64,000 nucleotides of DNA from Mytilinidion resinicola. Taxonomy: Eukaryota > Ascomycota > Dothideomycetes > Mytilinidiales > Mytilinidiaceae. The translations under genes and the position numbers were made by a program. Shown here one piece after another: positions 34,257 to 46,486 of this stretch. The notes under the pieces were generated by a model. It saw nothing but the letters and a program-made list of their open reading frames with translations. It was not told the DNA's origin and made no database searches. Position 1 is the first letter of the stretch. Every line of letters starts with the position of its first letter. The stretch spans positions 124,001 through 188,000 of the forward strand of contig NW_022985456.1 in assembly GCF_010093595.1 (NCBI RefSeq), written 5' to 3'.

Positions 34257-35098
34257 TTACTCCCACACTCTCGAACTTGTATCAGGCAGCTCCAGCTCAA
34301 AGCTTCCGTGTATCTGATCATCTCCAAGCTCAATAAGGTTACTGATAGCACCCTGTGCCTCCTGAGTATGTGCCAACTGAACGAGCCTCTTCATATCGTT
34401 TTTCCATGCCTCCGACCCCAGCGAGAGTCTCCTGAATTCCCTTCTTCGTGGCTTCTATCCCGCCTCGCGGGAGCTTGGGAACCCTCTCCGCAAAGTCATC
34501 CATATATTCTCTCAACAGCTCCCTACTCTCAAACGCGGAATTAACCCAGCCAATTCTCGATGCTTCTTTACTGTCGATGGCTCGCGCAGAAAGATTCCAT
34601 TCCAGTGCCCGCGCCGGCCCTATAAGCTGCGCCAACCTGTGCAGACCGCCACCGTGGACAACGCCGCCAGCTACCTCTGGGATGCCGGAACGCGCATCGG
34701 GACCAGCAAAGCGCATGTCCATGTTCACAGCGAATTCGTTTCCGCCACCCACCGCAAGACCGTTGATATCGGCGATGAAGATGATGGGAATGCTGTTCAG
34801 GGGGTGGATCGTTTCGCCCAGCAACCGAAGGGCTGCTTGGCTATCGACATCTTCCGGGGGAGGGTATTGAGCACTAACCAGGTGGAGATCCAATGAGAGA
34901 GCCATATCTTTTCGTCGCTGCTGGAGAATACGACGACTTTTGGTGCGTTCTCGGTAAGCTAGTGAGGAATTCGTGAAGATCGCTGAGTAGGTCTACTCCG
35001 ATGAGGTTGATGGATGGACTGGAGAATGTCACCCGGAGGGCGTGCTGGCTTGAGCGGACTGGTGTGATAGTAAATGTTCTATACTGCCGTTCCGCCAT
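34257..35098 (-). pseudogene. Enoyl-CoA hydratase/isomerase family pseudogene
   Basis: Crotonase-fold protein remnant, read right to left. The first frame starts at 35098 and gives INLIGVDLLSDLHEFLTSL. The expected continuation ENAPKVVVFSSSDEKIW is in a second frame. From about 34,890 a third frame gives DLHLVSAQYPPPEDVD and the long conserved core NGLAVGGGNEFAVNMDMRF and EVAGGVVHGGGLHRLAQL. Near a GGGG run at about 34,415 the frame changes again; the likely C-terminus (KRLVQLAHTQEAQGAISNLI) continues in another frame to a stop at 34,257. Three one-base lesions with no introns to explain them indicate a dead gene, although the core is still well preserved, so decay is recent. Confidence 0.75.
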
Positions 35099-38000
35099 TA
35101 TGAGCTCAGTAAGGAGGGAGAACAGATACTACCCAAACGAATAGTAGAGGATCGGTCGTTGTATTGTGAACTGTACTGCACTTATCTTGAAGTACATCCT
35201 ATATATACTAATCAGTCGAGGATCCGTATTACTACACAGTTGTCGGACTTTGTCAGGTAGCCTACCCTGCGTATAGTAATCAGTTCATGATTCGTCGTTT
35301 TTAACAATCGGCCAAGTCCTCCAAGTCCTCTCTAATTTTGATGCTCAAGTTCATCTATCACCACAAAACTCCGAAAGAAACACTCACCTCCGCCCCTTCC
35401 TCCGCCCCTTCCTCCGCCCCTCAATCCATCACACCGAGGACTGTGCCGCAATCTTCTCCCCATCCCGGAACCCACTTCATCCGCGTCGGACAAATAGTTC
35501 TCCCACCTCTCCACCTCATACACGCAGCCCTCGCATCACAAACCCTCCGAACAGCTAGCCTGACCACACCCAGATAACCATCTTCGCAGGTATCAGCCAA
35601 CCCGCAGGACCCAAGCACCAAGTCACCACCTCCATCCAGACCCCCCTTCTCTGCAGCCTCAATCTCGGGTTCGCGTTCGGCCCAACGCCGGAGCGGAGCG
35701 GCCGTCGCCGCGCCAGCTAGTCAATAGCGTGCCGCTCTCTCAAAATGCGGAGAAGACGACGTTGAGCCAAGCATCGCGCGGAGACCCTCTTGCTCCACCT
35801 ATGGTATCGCTCTTCGCAACTCTGGCACCCGGGTACACTAAAAGGCAAAAAATAGGCAAAAGTTGCCTGGTGGATGCCTCTGCTAAACCCAAATGTGAAG
35901 GTGGCATATTCGCGGCCGACCACCCCTCATCGCGCATGCCGGGTGGTTTTCCAATATCCCGAGAGCCAGATACCCGCGATGCTGCGGGCGCCGTGATTCG
36001 ATGGGATTGGGACGAATCGAGTAGGGCGACAGTAGGCTGGCCAGGCGTGGGATGCAACGCAGCGATGCCAATGGCCAATGGTGTGCGGTTGTTAGTATAC
36101 CAAGGGAGCAAGGTCTCCACCTGTCAATTAAATCGTGTCAACCAGAGTTGCTTTGGCATATCCCCACACTCGCTTTTCTTCCCTGGAAAGACCCCTGATC
36201 CAAACGCTCAACGACCCTAACTCCCACGCCGAGCACGGGATGGACTGCGTGCGCTTGCTCATGCCAATCAGGCCTGCTCGCTGCAGGCGGATGGTTACAC
36301 AAGACCAAACGTTCGGCTGCAGATTAGTGCGCATTCCACACACACCGCCGGCGGCGACGGGCGACCCCAAGCGATCGGCCGGAAGCAACCGAGCGTGCTA
36401 GCTAGCTGCTTGCGACACGCCTAGCTCGAGCTGAGTGCTTGCGTATAGCCCTAAGCGCGGCTCATGCCATGGCGTAGAGTTGCATGGGAGGCCATGGTGT
36501 TGATGGACGCGGCGACGAGCCAGAACGGAGGATTCTGTCGCTCGCACCGGCGCTTGGCTCGAGCGGCGTCTGCCTGCCAGCTCTGCACCGTGCAGTCCAT
36601 CAGAGACAGCAGTGACTTGGCCCGTCGCTAATATTGGAGACTCTCTCCCTCTGTGACACCCCAGAGCCTGGTCTCGGATCCTGGCCACCCCGCGGGACCT
36701 GCAGATTCGCCCAGCGGAGCCTGAAGGCACAGTGCCCTGGCGATCCATGCACGTTCTGGTGAGACCGTGACTTGATGAAGGACCCTCCGCAAAGAACGAC
36801 GCCGTTACTGTGATAGACGCGGGCCCCGGTCGCGCTGGGGGGTGGTGATCTGGGTGCTATGCAGCTATCCGCTGTAAGATAGGTATCGGCCACGTCGCCC
36901 CGCCCAAGAAGCCGCAGGTGGAGAGACATGCTGCTTTCGACTCGCCGAAATTGAGGCCAGCTTGAAACTGCGGGCGGCCGCTCACCTGCCCTGCCGTGGG
37001 CGCCAGGTGTGGGTTCTTGCGATGCGTATTGGCGCGAGGAATGTGGGCCTCGAAGTCTGTGGAACGCGGTGCCTTTCCAACCACATCACCAACGGCTGCT
37101 AGGCCTCGCACCCCTGCACGTCGCTCTGAAGGGTAGTCCTGCCGTATGGCCTGACTGCTCATTGCCGGGCGAACTGGTGGGCCTGGAGATCGACAGCCAC
37201 ACATGCGTTTGACCATCGGCCCGGGGGAGGGCTGACAGCGGCAAGACGAAGCCGTCATGATCGCTTCGGGGATGGCGAGCCCAGCGGGCAAATCGTGGCG
37301 CCGGTACGCTACGGCCCCTGCAATAGCGTTGTCCATGGCCGCTTCTGATCCTGGCGGCTCTCGAGCAACAACTACAACTCTGCGGAGAGTAGCGTCTATT
37401 GCGAGCAGTATAGAGTCTGTAGCTTTCGCTCCTCTTCGTATCCAGCGAGCACCGCGTCCAAAAGCAGTGGCCCGTTTCCTGATGTGGCAATCTTTCGACC
37501 CTATCACGGATCCGGTGCTCTTTGTCCGTCTTCAGCATCCAGGTCGCCTGCGACCAACGTGAGCAGTCGTCCTCGAGGGCGGCGGTTGCTACAAATACCT
37601 CTCCGGGTACTCACCGGATCAGACAAAGAACTGCTGTCGGACTTTTCGCCTCCCAACGTCTGCCCGACCGACAACCCCCTCGACAAAGAATCTCCCCTGA
37701 GACCACAACAACTCAGAAACACCACGCTCTGTCTGTGTACGGGGCCTTGTTCAGTAACACAGACCGATTGATTGCTCGAGCATCAAAGAAGCGTTTATGC
37801 GAGGAACGGATATCTGCGACAGGTTCGTACCCAAGCTCTTTCTGATCTACCTGCATCAAAGCGGTGGATGGCAAACCCATTTACTGCAACATTGCGGGTC
37901 AGCCTTACCACTGACACACTGAGGCCAGGTAGATTCCTACTTACCTCAGAAGCTGATACTTGTTCCAGAAACACCTTCCAGAAGTTCGATAGAAGAAAGC

Positions 38001-38327
38001 TCTCCGCGCGCTCATAGGAGAGCACGGCCACGCCCTGTGATAACGTCATTCCACCAGATCCATCTCATTGCGGGGTGGATAATTGCGAGCGACAGTTACC
38101 AACGCAGGCGCATCGTAGAGTACCACAGATCGCAATCACGATTGATACATTGCCTCCGTAATCTGGAGCAGCCGATGATCCATCCGCTCGTGCGAACCCA
38201 AAGAAAATCCTCGAACATATTGTGCATCGCAAGCGTATTGTGGTAGAAGCCATCTTTGTAATTCTGTCTTGATACGTCAGCAAGTTGAAAACCAGCGTGT
38301 TCGCATTCAATCCAAGGATCTACCGTT
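35099..38327. other. 3.2-kb stretch without a credible gene
   Basis: Contains a 12-base tandem repeat at 35,387-35,421 and GC-rich sequence between about 35,700 and 37,500. Overlapping frames of 60-216 codons occur on both strands, but none has a recognisable domain and no splice pattern joins them. It may be degraded gene or transposon sequence. The right end should include the promoter of the HMG-box gene. Confidence 0.45.
35387..35421. repeat. 12-base tandem repeat
   Basis: About three copies of a CCTCCGCCCCTT unit. The repeat is non-coding as far as can be seen. Confidence 0.85.
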
Positions 38328-40122
38328 ATGAGAGCCGCCACAATGGTGCAGCAACCTCCCACACCGCCTAATGGCAGTGCCGAACTCCAGTACGGACTAC
38401 ACCACCTCATACAGCATAACGCAGGATGGAACCTCCAGTATGACGGACAGGAAGCCCAGTACCTCAGTCGTCCAGGATCACATTACGATTCGCCTGCTCC
38501 AATGTTCCATGATCTCAGCTCCCAAAATTCCGGCGATCATATCCAGAATCAGCATTTCGACACCGGAGGTTATCCCGAACCTCATGGCAACGACATGGGA
38601 CTGGGAATACATTATGTAAGTTTCACACCTGTTTATCGGAAAAGACGCAAAGGAAAGAGACTGATGGCACAGAAGGACAATTACGGAGCACAGCCGGGGT
38701 ATTATCAACATGACGGCCAATACAATGGAATACAAGTAAGAGTGATTGAATATGTAGAACGGAAGATCGTAAGATGAATGCTGACTTGTGCTGTATTAGT
38801 ATTCTCAACATGGTATGCTTTCAGGTTCACCGCCAACCCCGAGATCAACGACCGACTATAGCGACGCAGGAAGGCACACCAGAAGTGGACGCTCCATCGC
38901 GCGGTCCGGGTCGCCTCGCGTCAGCAAATCTCGACCCAAACCATCACCCAAGCCAAAGAAAGCAAAAGCACCGAAGGCAGACAAACCGAAAACGCCAAAG
39001 CTGACTGCGCCCTTGAGCATCTTGACCAAAGACTATGACCATATCCCGGTTCGGAACATGGAAGAATGGGTGAATAGGCCACCTGAAGTGCGTCGGAAAG
39101 AAGTGGAGAAAAGAAACGGATACGTGACAAGACCCATGAACTCCTTCATGTTGTACCGGTCTGCGTATGCCGAGAGAACAAAACAGTGGTGCTTGCAAAA
39201 CAACCATCAAGTCGTATCTTCGGTCTCTGGAGAGAGCTGGCCAATGGAGCCTCCAGAGGTCCGAGAACTCTACAATGACTATGCGAAGATTGAAAGAATC
39301 AATCACCAGAACGCGCACCCGACCTACAAGTTCTCTCCAAGCAAAGCAGCGACCACGGCGCGGAAGCGGAAGGGCGAATACTCAGATGACGACGATGAGC
39401 CTAGCGACCTTGATGACCCTGATGCGGACTGGGGTCCACCTGGCCATCGTAGGTCGAGACCAAAACCACGTAGGCCGGGGAAGGAAGCTGGGTATCCATC
39501 CAACAGCGACTTGACGAGCGGTCTCAATAACAACCGCTATTTCGGACCCAACGGTGGCCTGAACAGGTCGAGCTGGGAAGCCAACAACGAAGGCAAACCG
39601 CTACCGGTGCCCATGGGTCAGGGTGATCTGTATGGCCAGTACTACCAGACGACCATACACCAGAATATGACAGTCCCAGGCATGGAGGATGTGCATATGC
39701 GGAAGATGGGTACTCCTGGATCATCCATGCAATTCTCCCAAGACCCGTCGCTTATTGGTTTGCCTGGAGGTCAGACTAGCGACTGGTTACAACAATTGCA
39801 TTCACATGCCGGCACACCTTTGAATGAGCCCCAGGTCGATCCAATGTTGCTTGCCTATGATGATCGTGGCCTGGGCGGTCAAACTGGCCACTTGGTCGAC
39901 GGGGGCACCCTTCTGGACCACAACTCCGATTTCAAGTTCAGCAATGGTCATTACGGAATGATAGAGCGAGAGCTTGATCAAGACAGCGTGCACAGCCTTC
40001 TTGCTGGCGATTCGGGACAGGGCGAATACCACCCCGAGGCCTGGCAGGTTGATCCGACTGTTCTGCAAATGGAGCAGGGTTCCGAGTTTGATAAGTGGAT
40101 GGACGATCATCACGCTAGTTAG
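38328..40122 (+). CDS. HMG-box transcription factor
   Basis: Nuclear DNA-binding protein with one HMG box. Exons 38328-38615, 38673-38735 and 38800-40122 give 557 residues; a second ATG at 38343 (MVQQPPTPPNGS) is an equally good start. The box spans about residues 223-295: NGYVTRPMNSFMLYRSAYAE, then NNHQVVSSVSGESWPMEP and YNDYAKIERINHQNAHPTY. It resembles the sequence-specific MATA_HMG/SOX class. Basic Lys/Pro-rich stretches (KPSPKPKKAKAPK) before the box and an acidic DDDDEPSDLDDPDADW run after it are visible. The remainder is disordered. Relatives act in mating and sexual development, but the role here is not shown by the sequence. Confidence 0.88.
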
Positions 40123-40971
40123 TGTCAGTTCGCGCTTTCTCCTAGATCCGTGATGATGGTGCTTTGCTGGAAGGAGGGTAGATTAGCAGAGGAAGAAGCA
40201 CAATTTTCGGAGTCGCAACGCACTCATGTCTTTCCAACAGTACAAAGTTGTGTATCATACATCTCGTTCCTGCACCGTTTCGTTTTCTGCATGTCCTGGA
40301 GTTCCGGCGTGAGGCTGAAAAGTTAGACGGAGATACCCACCTGGGCACAGAGGGAGTTGGGATAAGCTTGGGTGGCGATTTGTCGAATTTAGAGCAATAT
40401 ATCATTCTATTTACCTGAACCTGCTTTCTTTCATGATGAATCCAATAAGACAGTGCGCTTTCTGGGTGAATGTCGTGGACAACAACGGGGTTGCTGCTTT
40501 AGAGAACATGTAAGGAGAACAAAGGCATTGTATTGTCAGCGCAGACGCAGGCGCGGCAGGGCTTGCAAGGAAGGCACATCACAAAGTAGTAACACGTTTG
40601 AGTTTCGCAAAAGAAGAAGCCCGTTTGCAGGTGTTGCATAAGTAGACGTTCGCCGTGTGAGGTCAAAATAGCGCTGGCAGTCATGACACTTTCCTCGAGT
40701 TTTAGCCCCACAAAGGTGGTTAGGCAAGATCGACCCTCGCGGCCCGTTTTCTTAGGCTCGTGGTAAACCCCCACCCTGCCACCTCCATCAACGACGACGA
40801 CCCTGGAATGTTCATTCTGGTTCATAGAACGCATATAACACGTCAATTGCTCGTATAAAGACGCGTCGAATTGTCGTCTGCACTGACAGACACTCTCCTC
40901 TACTGACGCCATACCCAGGGTGCATTTGCTGATGCGCTTGTGATCGCGGATCTTCCACCTTCACAGCAGAC
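40123..40971. other. Intergenic, no gene seen
   Basis: Between the HMG-box gene and PSF1. It should hold the PSF1 promoter. A 137-codon minus-strand frame at 40,499-40,912 has no recognisable motif. Confidence 0.4.
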
Positions 40972-41714
40972 ATGTACGGCGAGCTCGGCAACAAGCTGGT
41001 GGGTTATGCGCGCATTTGTAGAAGACTGAGCTGATTGTTCTCCAGGTCCAACATGCGAAACGCACGCAATCTCTAGCCCATCTCCCGCCATACCAAGCGG
41101 AAATGGTACGCGCCGTAACACGCGAAGTCCGCGACCTCGAAAAGGACCGCGCTTCTACATTGGAGTCACTAGCTGGCTCTTTCGACCCCTCTACAGACCC
41201 CGCGACCGCGTGTGCACTGCTCGTTAACCACCTCTGCCAGCGACGGAACAAACGATGCATGTTGGCCTACCATCGCGTGCGGTCAGACAAGCTGGAGGAG
41301 ATGTGCTGGAGCGGCATCGATGTGCTCGAGAGACAACAGCAAGCGGGCAAGGCTGGAGAGAGCGCTGGGTCGCTGGGCGCGGAGGTGGGCAACATGAGCA
41401 GTCTCAGTCCGGAGGAGGAGGAATACGTGCGGCAGTACAGCGACCTGCTGGCGGCGTATAAAGGGCAGTGGACAGACATTGATCTCACGGGAAGCCTCGA
41501 GCCGCCGCGGGACCTGTTCATCGACGTTCGGGTGCTGAAGGATGCAGGGGAGATTCAAACGGAATACGGGTATGCGCCCATTCCAGCGGCCTGGCTATTC
41601 GCCATACTCACCGCCTCTAGGGCTATTACTTTGACCAAGAACAGCCAGTTCTACGTCCGACAGGGGGATGTCGAGCGGCTCATCGCTCAAGGGTACCTCC
41701 AAAAGCTGAGTTGA
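40972..41714 (+). CDS. PSF1: GINS complex subunit Psf1
   Basis: Subunit of the GINS complex, which joins Cdc45 and Mcm2-7 in the replicative helicase. Two exons, 40972-40998 and 41046-41714, give 231 residues. The first exon encodes only nine residues (MYGELGNKL); the next starts VQHAKRTQSLAHLPPYQAE, the typical Psf1 N-terminus. The B-domain at the C-terminus shows RDLFIDVRVLKDAGEIQTEYG and a terminal SQFYVRQGDVERLIAQGYL, as in other Psf1 proteins. Length is usual for the family. Confidence 0.94.
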
Positions 41715-42694
41715 TGGGATGGCAGTCGAAGAAACCAAGGACACGAGGGCTTGCTCCTGTGCACCCTCATCTCCCGGGGCTGGGAGACACGATGCTCCCA
41801 CACATGCCCAAGGGAAATCTGATGGAAGTCTCTTCGCATGCGGCCTCCACTCCGACGCCGCTGTCGAGTAAGGCAGGCGACTTGGCATATAGTTTTGCCC
41901 GTCCCATGACTCTGCAGGATGCCAGTCGCGGCATGGTGGGCCGTTTAATGTGCGGAGAAGGGAACCGGTGGAGTGGAGCGCGATGGGGGTCAAAAGCAAT
42001 ATAAGCGCCCACAAGAGGGGCACGGCGTCCCAAAATGTGTGTTCGGCCGTCACGAGCGGGTTTGATTTGCTGGGAGCGTGAGGCGCTGCGGATGCATGTC
42101 GCTAAATCCTTCAACGGGAGCACCTGGCGGGGCTGAAAGCTTAGCTGCAGTGCTCCCTGGCTCGTCTTGCGATGTCGTCAAATCTCTGAAGCTCTCGTGG
42201 TGTCATGTCCGCCCTCGTTGATGCCATGTTGATGCCATTGAGGCCTGCATGGTGCTTCTCCGTCTACATTCCCCTCTTTGCGGCCGGTCTTCCACACACG
42301 GGCACCAGGTCGGCCTAGGATAACGCTCTGGTCATCAGGTGGTGGCGAATGAAGCTCGATCCCGCGGTGGGGTGGAAATTTTCAGGCCTCGTAGTTCCCG
42401 CAGCGCGCTACCACCGTGCCATCATCCGCCCGCTGAAGCTTGCCTACAGGCCGACCTTTTGGCTGTCGGGAGGGCCCTCGTCCTGCCTTTGCACCGCCCC
42501 AATTCCTCCCGTCCCATCATGCCAGCTTCTTCCCTCCCACACTACGCCGAGTGATCCCATTGGTGTCTCCTCTCTCAACCCGCTTTCGGATCCTTGGCCG
42601 TCTCCGCAATCGCTGCCAGTCTCTGCTGATATCGGACTGGACGGTTTGCTGGTCGAATGCAACGTGCAATTGACTAGCTAACGAGGCTCTCGAG
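41715..42694. other. Intergenic, no gene seen
   Basis: About 1 kb between PSF1 and the Vsb1-like gene. Several short overlapping frames exist with no motif. It is probably PSF1 3' sequence plus promoter and leader of the next gene. Confidence 0.4.
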
Positions 42695-45600
42695 ATGCCT
42701 TCGCGGCACCCCAAACGCTCCGGGGAGTCGTCAACCTCCGTCCAGCAGCAGCTACCGTTCACTGGGGAAGCCGTGGACGACGCCGAGTTCAGCGGAGAGG
42801 GGCCCGCGGCGAGCGATGCTCTAAACATTGCTTCCCCCTCCTCGGCATCTTCAACTGCCCTGTCGACATCGTACACGCAGAGGACCCCGGCGAGGTCGTT
42901 CTTCCATCATGCGAGTTACTCGTCTGCAGGTGAAGCTGTCTATACATTCACCTCTCGCTCCATTCGTTAACCCGGCCCACAGACACGCCCCAGTACTCCT
43001 CGCATGGAGTACGTGAAAGAACACAAGCTCTGGCTGCGTATGCACTAGATTCCGACAGTTTCGTTGGCGGTCAAAACCGTCCCCGAAGCTACACCAGCTC
43101 CTCCACCGGCAGTGGCATGCGCTCCACCCATCACCGCGACACCGAGCCAAGCGAAGGGAGGGACAGCATGGACACCACCCTCTCCCACGCAATTGAGGAA
43201 GACCCGGAGCTCGAGTCCCCATTGACGGTCATTGGGACTAATCAGAGGGAGCCGAGTCCATTCACACCACAATCGCCACAGCCTGGTTTCTTCGACGAGG
43301 AGGCACAAGAGCATCGCCATGTTAGTAGCAATGGGAACAACCCGAATTCGCGGATCAGAGTACCGCCACTGCGCTCTGTACCCTCGGTGGTGATTGACGA
43401 CTCGGAGGCCCAAGATAATAGCGAAACAACCCCGTTACTGCCCAAAGCAAGACTGTCTCGGACAGACCCTCATCAGAAGGGTGCATCTATCTCCACGGGG
43501 GAAAGCTATGCAACCGCTCCAAAACATGAGAGGCTCTTCACCCAAGTGGTGTCCGCTGGACGCCAGAACGTGATAAACGCTTTCCGTGAGGTAGCAAACC
43601 CCAAGAACTACACCAAGAAGGCAGTGACCGCGAGCATTATTGGAGGCCTCAATATGCTTTCTGCGGTATTTCTGGGGTTGTTGCTAAATGTCTTAGATGG
43701 GCTGTCGTATGGTACGTAACGCGTGAGGCGTAGTAAGATTTCAAGCTAACACTTCACAGGTATGATCTTGTTTCCTCTAGGCGAGGAGATCTTCAAGGGT
43801 ACCGAAGCAGATGGCATCTCTATCTTCTTCGTCAGCTGCATAGTTTCACAGCTGTGTTACTCTCTCGGATTGTCAATATTCAAGGGTGGAGTGGGATCTG
43901 AGATGGTGAGCCGATACAATGACGTACTAAAAAAAATCTCGCTAATGTTCACAGATTGAAGTTGTACCATTCTTTCACAAAATGGCATATTCTATTATTA
44001 ACAGAATGAAAGGCGAAAGCCCTCAGGCGATCATGGCTACCGTGATCACAGCCTACAGCTTGAGTTCTATCGTCACTGGCCTAATCTTTTTAGCACTGGG
44101 TTGTTTCAAGCTCGGGAACCTGGTCAGCTTCTTTCCTCGAAACATCCTCATTGGTTGCATTGGCGGTGTCGGGTTCTTCCTCGCCGTAACTGGCGTAGAA
44201 GTGTCCGCACGTCTTGGGACCAGTGTCAACTATGATCTGGCTACCCTCAAGAAGCTATTCCAAGGCGATACCTTCCCTCTCTGGATCACTCCACTCGCTC
44301 TGGCTATCCTAGTACTGGTACTCCGACGACGATTTAAGAGTCCTTTCGTTCTGCCCGGCTTCTTCATAGCCATTACTGCAGTCTTTTACATCATAGTTGC
44401 GTCTGCGCGAATCAACCTAGACAACGCCCGAAGCTCAGGATGGGTCTTTGCTAAACCTCCGTCTGGAGTACCCTTCTACCACTTCTATTCGTACTTCAGT
44501 AAGTATATTCGATAATCGACTCTACTTATCATTAGCTAATCAAATACAGATTTCCGTTTAGTGGATTTCCCCGCTCTAGCAAGCACTATCCCTGCCATGT
44601 TCGCGCTGTCATTCTTTGGCATCATTCATGTTCCGATCAATGTTCCTGCCCTCGGTGTCGCTGTCAAGGAGGACAACGTTAGTGTGAACCGGGAGTTGAT
44701 TGCCCATGGTATATCGAACACATTGTCCGGATGCATCGGAAGTATTCAGGTAGGCGAATCTATCATTAGCTGTGGAATTTAGGTTGCTAAACCGATCTTC
44801 AGAATTATTTGGTCTACGCAAATAGCATTCTGTTCATTGAGAACGGTGGCGACAGTCGAGGCGCCGGCCTGACATTGGCTGCTGCAACCACTGCAGTCTG
44901 GATGGCTGGGCCAGCAATGATCGGCTTCATCCCGGTCTGCATCGTCGGTGCCTTGATATTCATGCTTGGCATTGAGCTGCTCGAAGAGGCTGTATGGGAC
45001 ACCTATGGAAAGCTTCATCGGCTCGAATATCTCACTGTGAGTGACTATCAGCAGTCTTGAAACAAGCAACTAACACGAAACAAGATCATCGCTATTGTCC
45101 TCATCATGGGCGTCTACGACTTCGTTGTCGGAATTGTGGTTGGAATCGTGTTGGCCTGCCTCAGCTATGTTGTGCAAAGCTCTCGAACCCCAGCAATCCG
45201 CGCCTCATACAGTGGCGAGGTAGCCGAGTCGACCGTCCGACGACCGCGAACGGATCGACGATACTTGAACCAAGTCTGTCGCCAAATACGTGTTGAGAAG
45301 CTCTCTGGTATGCTCTTCTTTGGTACCATTGTCGCTGTTGAAAAGCACCTGCGCGCATTAATAGAAGACGAAGCTTTCAAGATGCGCCCAGTCAGCTTCA
45401 TCATTGTCGACTTCAACCATGTGACGGGACTGGATTTCTCCGCGGCCGAAGGATTCCAACGAATCAACCGAATCCTCTGTCGCAAGCACGTCAAGATGGT
45501 GCTCTCGGGTGTCTCTTTCGCCAGCGACGTTGGCAAGTCGCTCGACAACGTGGGCCTACTTAGTCTGGAGAAGGCCGACGCGGATTGCCCGCCGCCAGAA

Positions 45601-46486
45601 GTATTCGAGGATTTGAATATGGCGTTGGAAGCGTGCGAGAACCATCTTCTCACCGCCTTCTACAAACACCGCAACAGGATCGGCCGCAAGGGGACGCCTC
45701 CCATGTCAATCTGTAAGGAACCCTTGATATTGAACACATGCCATTTGCTAACTCCGAAAAGCTGCAGACCAGATCCCCAACCACCGCGCCGTCCCCCAGC
45801 ACATTCTCAAGAACACCCTAGCTGCGGAATCCTACAACTCCAATGCCACCTCCATCGACCCGGCCTTCCAGTCCCCTCGTCGCGAAGCGCAAATCCATGC
45901 TGCCGACACGACCCTCCGAGAAAATGGCGACACCATGATCAACGAGAACGATACGATGATCCCCTCGAAGTGGAAGCATTTCGCGCAGCCAATCAAGATC
46001 ATGCTGCAGACGTTCGAGGACGTCAGCGACAAGAACGAGGACTTCTGGCACCGCGCCGCGCCGTTCTTTCAGCAGCGTAGCTATGCAGCGGGCGTGGTGC
46101 TGTACTCGCGAGGCGACGACCCGGATGGCTTCTACATCCTCGAGCAAGGCCGCCTGCGCGCCGAGTACGACCTCGAGCAGGGCAACTTCTACGAGGTCAT
46201 CCTGCCGGGGACTACATGCGGCGAGCTACCGTTCTTCAGCGAGACAGATCGGACGGGGACGGTGGCGGCGGAGAACGATTCCGTGGCGTGGTTGCTGACA
46301 CGGGAGAAGTTTAATGAGCTGGAGAGCAAGGAGCCGCAGGTTGCGAATGAGCTGCTTAAGATGAGCTTGAAGCTGACGAAGGAGAGGATGGATGCGATTA
46401 CCTCGTGAGTTTTTGATCTCTTCCGCCACTCTACCCGAACGGTTTCCTAACACATACACAGTTATGTCCTCGTGACGGCGTCATAG
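42695..46486 (+). CDS. VSB1: SulP/STAS/cyclic-nucleotide-domain vacuolar transporter (Vsb1-like)
   Basis: Homologue of yeast YGR125W/Vsb1, a vacuolar membrane protein required for import of basic amino acids into the vacuole. Nine exons, 42695-42929, 42983-43711, 43760-43905, 43955-44498, 44550-44749, 44803-45036, 45085-45712, 45762-46404 and 46462-46486, close in frame to 1127 residues. A disordered, Ser-rich N-terminus of about 300 residues carries an acidic dileucine-like ETTPLLPK signal. The SulP membrane core follows (about 310-740). A STAS domain contains [17 protein letters not shown]. The C-terminal cyclic-nucleotide-binding-like domain (about 995-1120) has [19 protein letters not shown] and [15 protein letters not shown]. 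The arrangement is like Vsb1, not like plasma-membrane sulfate permeases. The last exon encodes only YVLVTAS. Confidence 0.9.

Noticed and set aside
35740..37771. Dense set of overlapping frames on both strands
   Set aside because: None shows a domain or splice pattern; not supportable as genes.
41595..42053. Minus-strand frame of 152 codons
   Set aside because: Overlaps the end of PSF1 antisense and lacks any motif.
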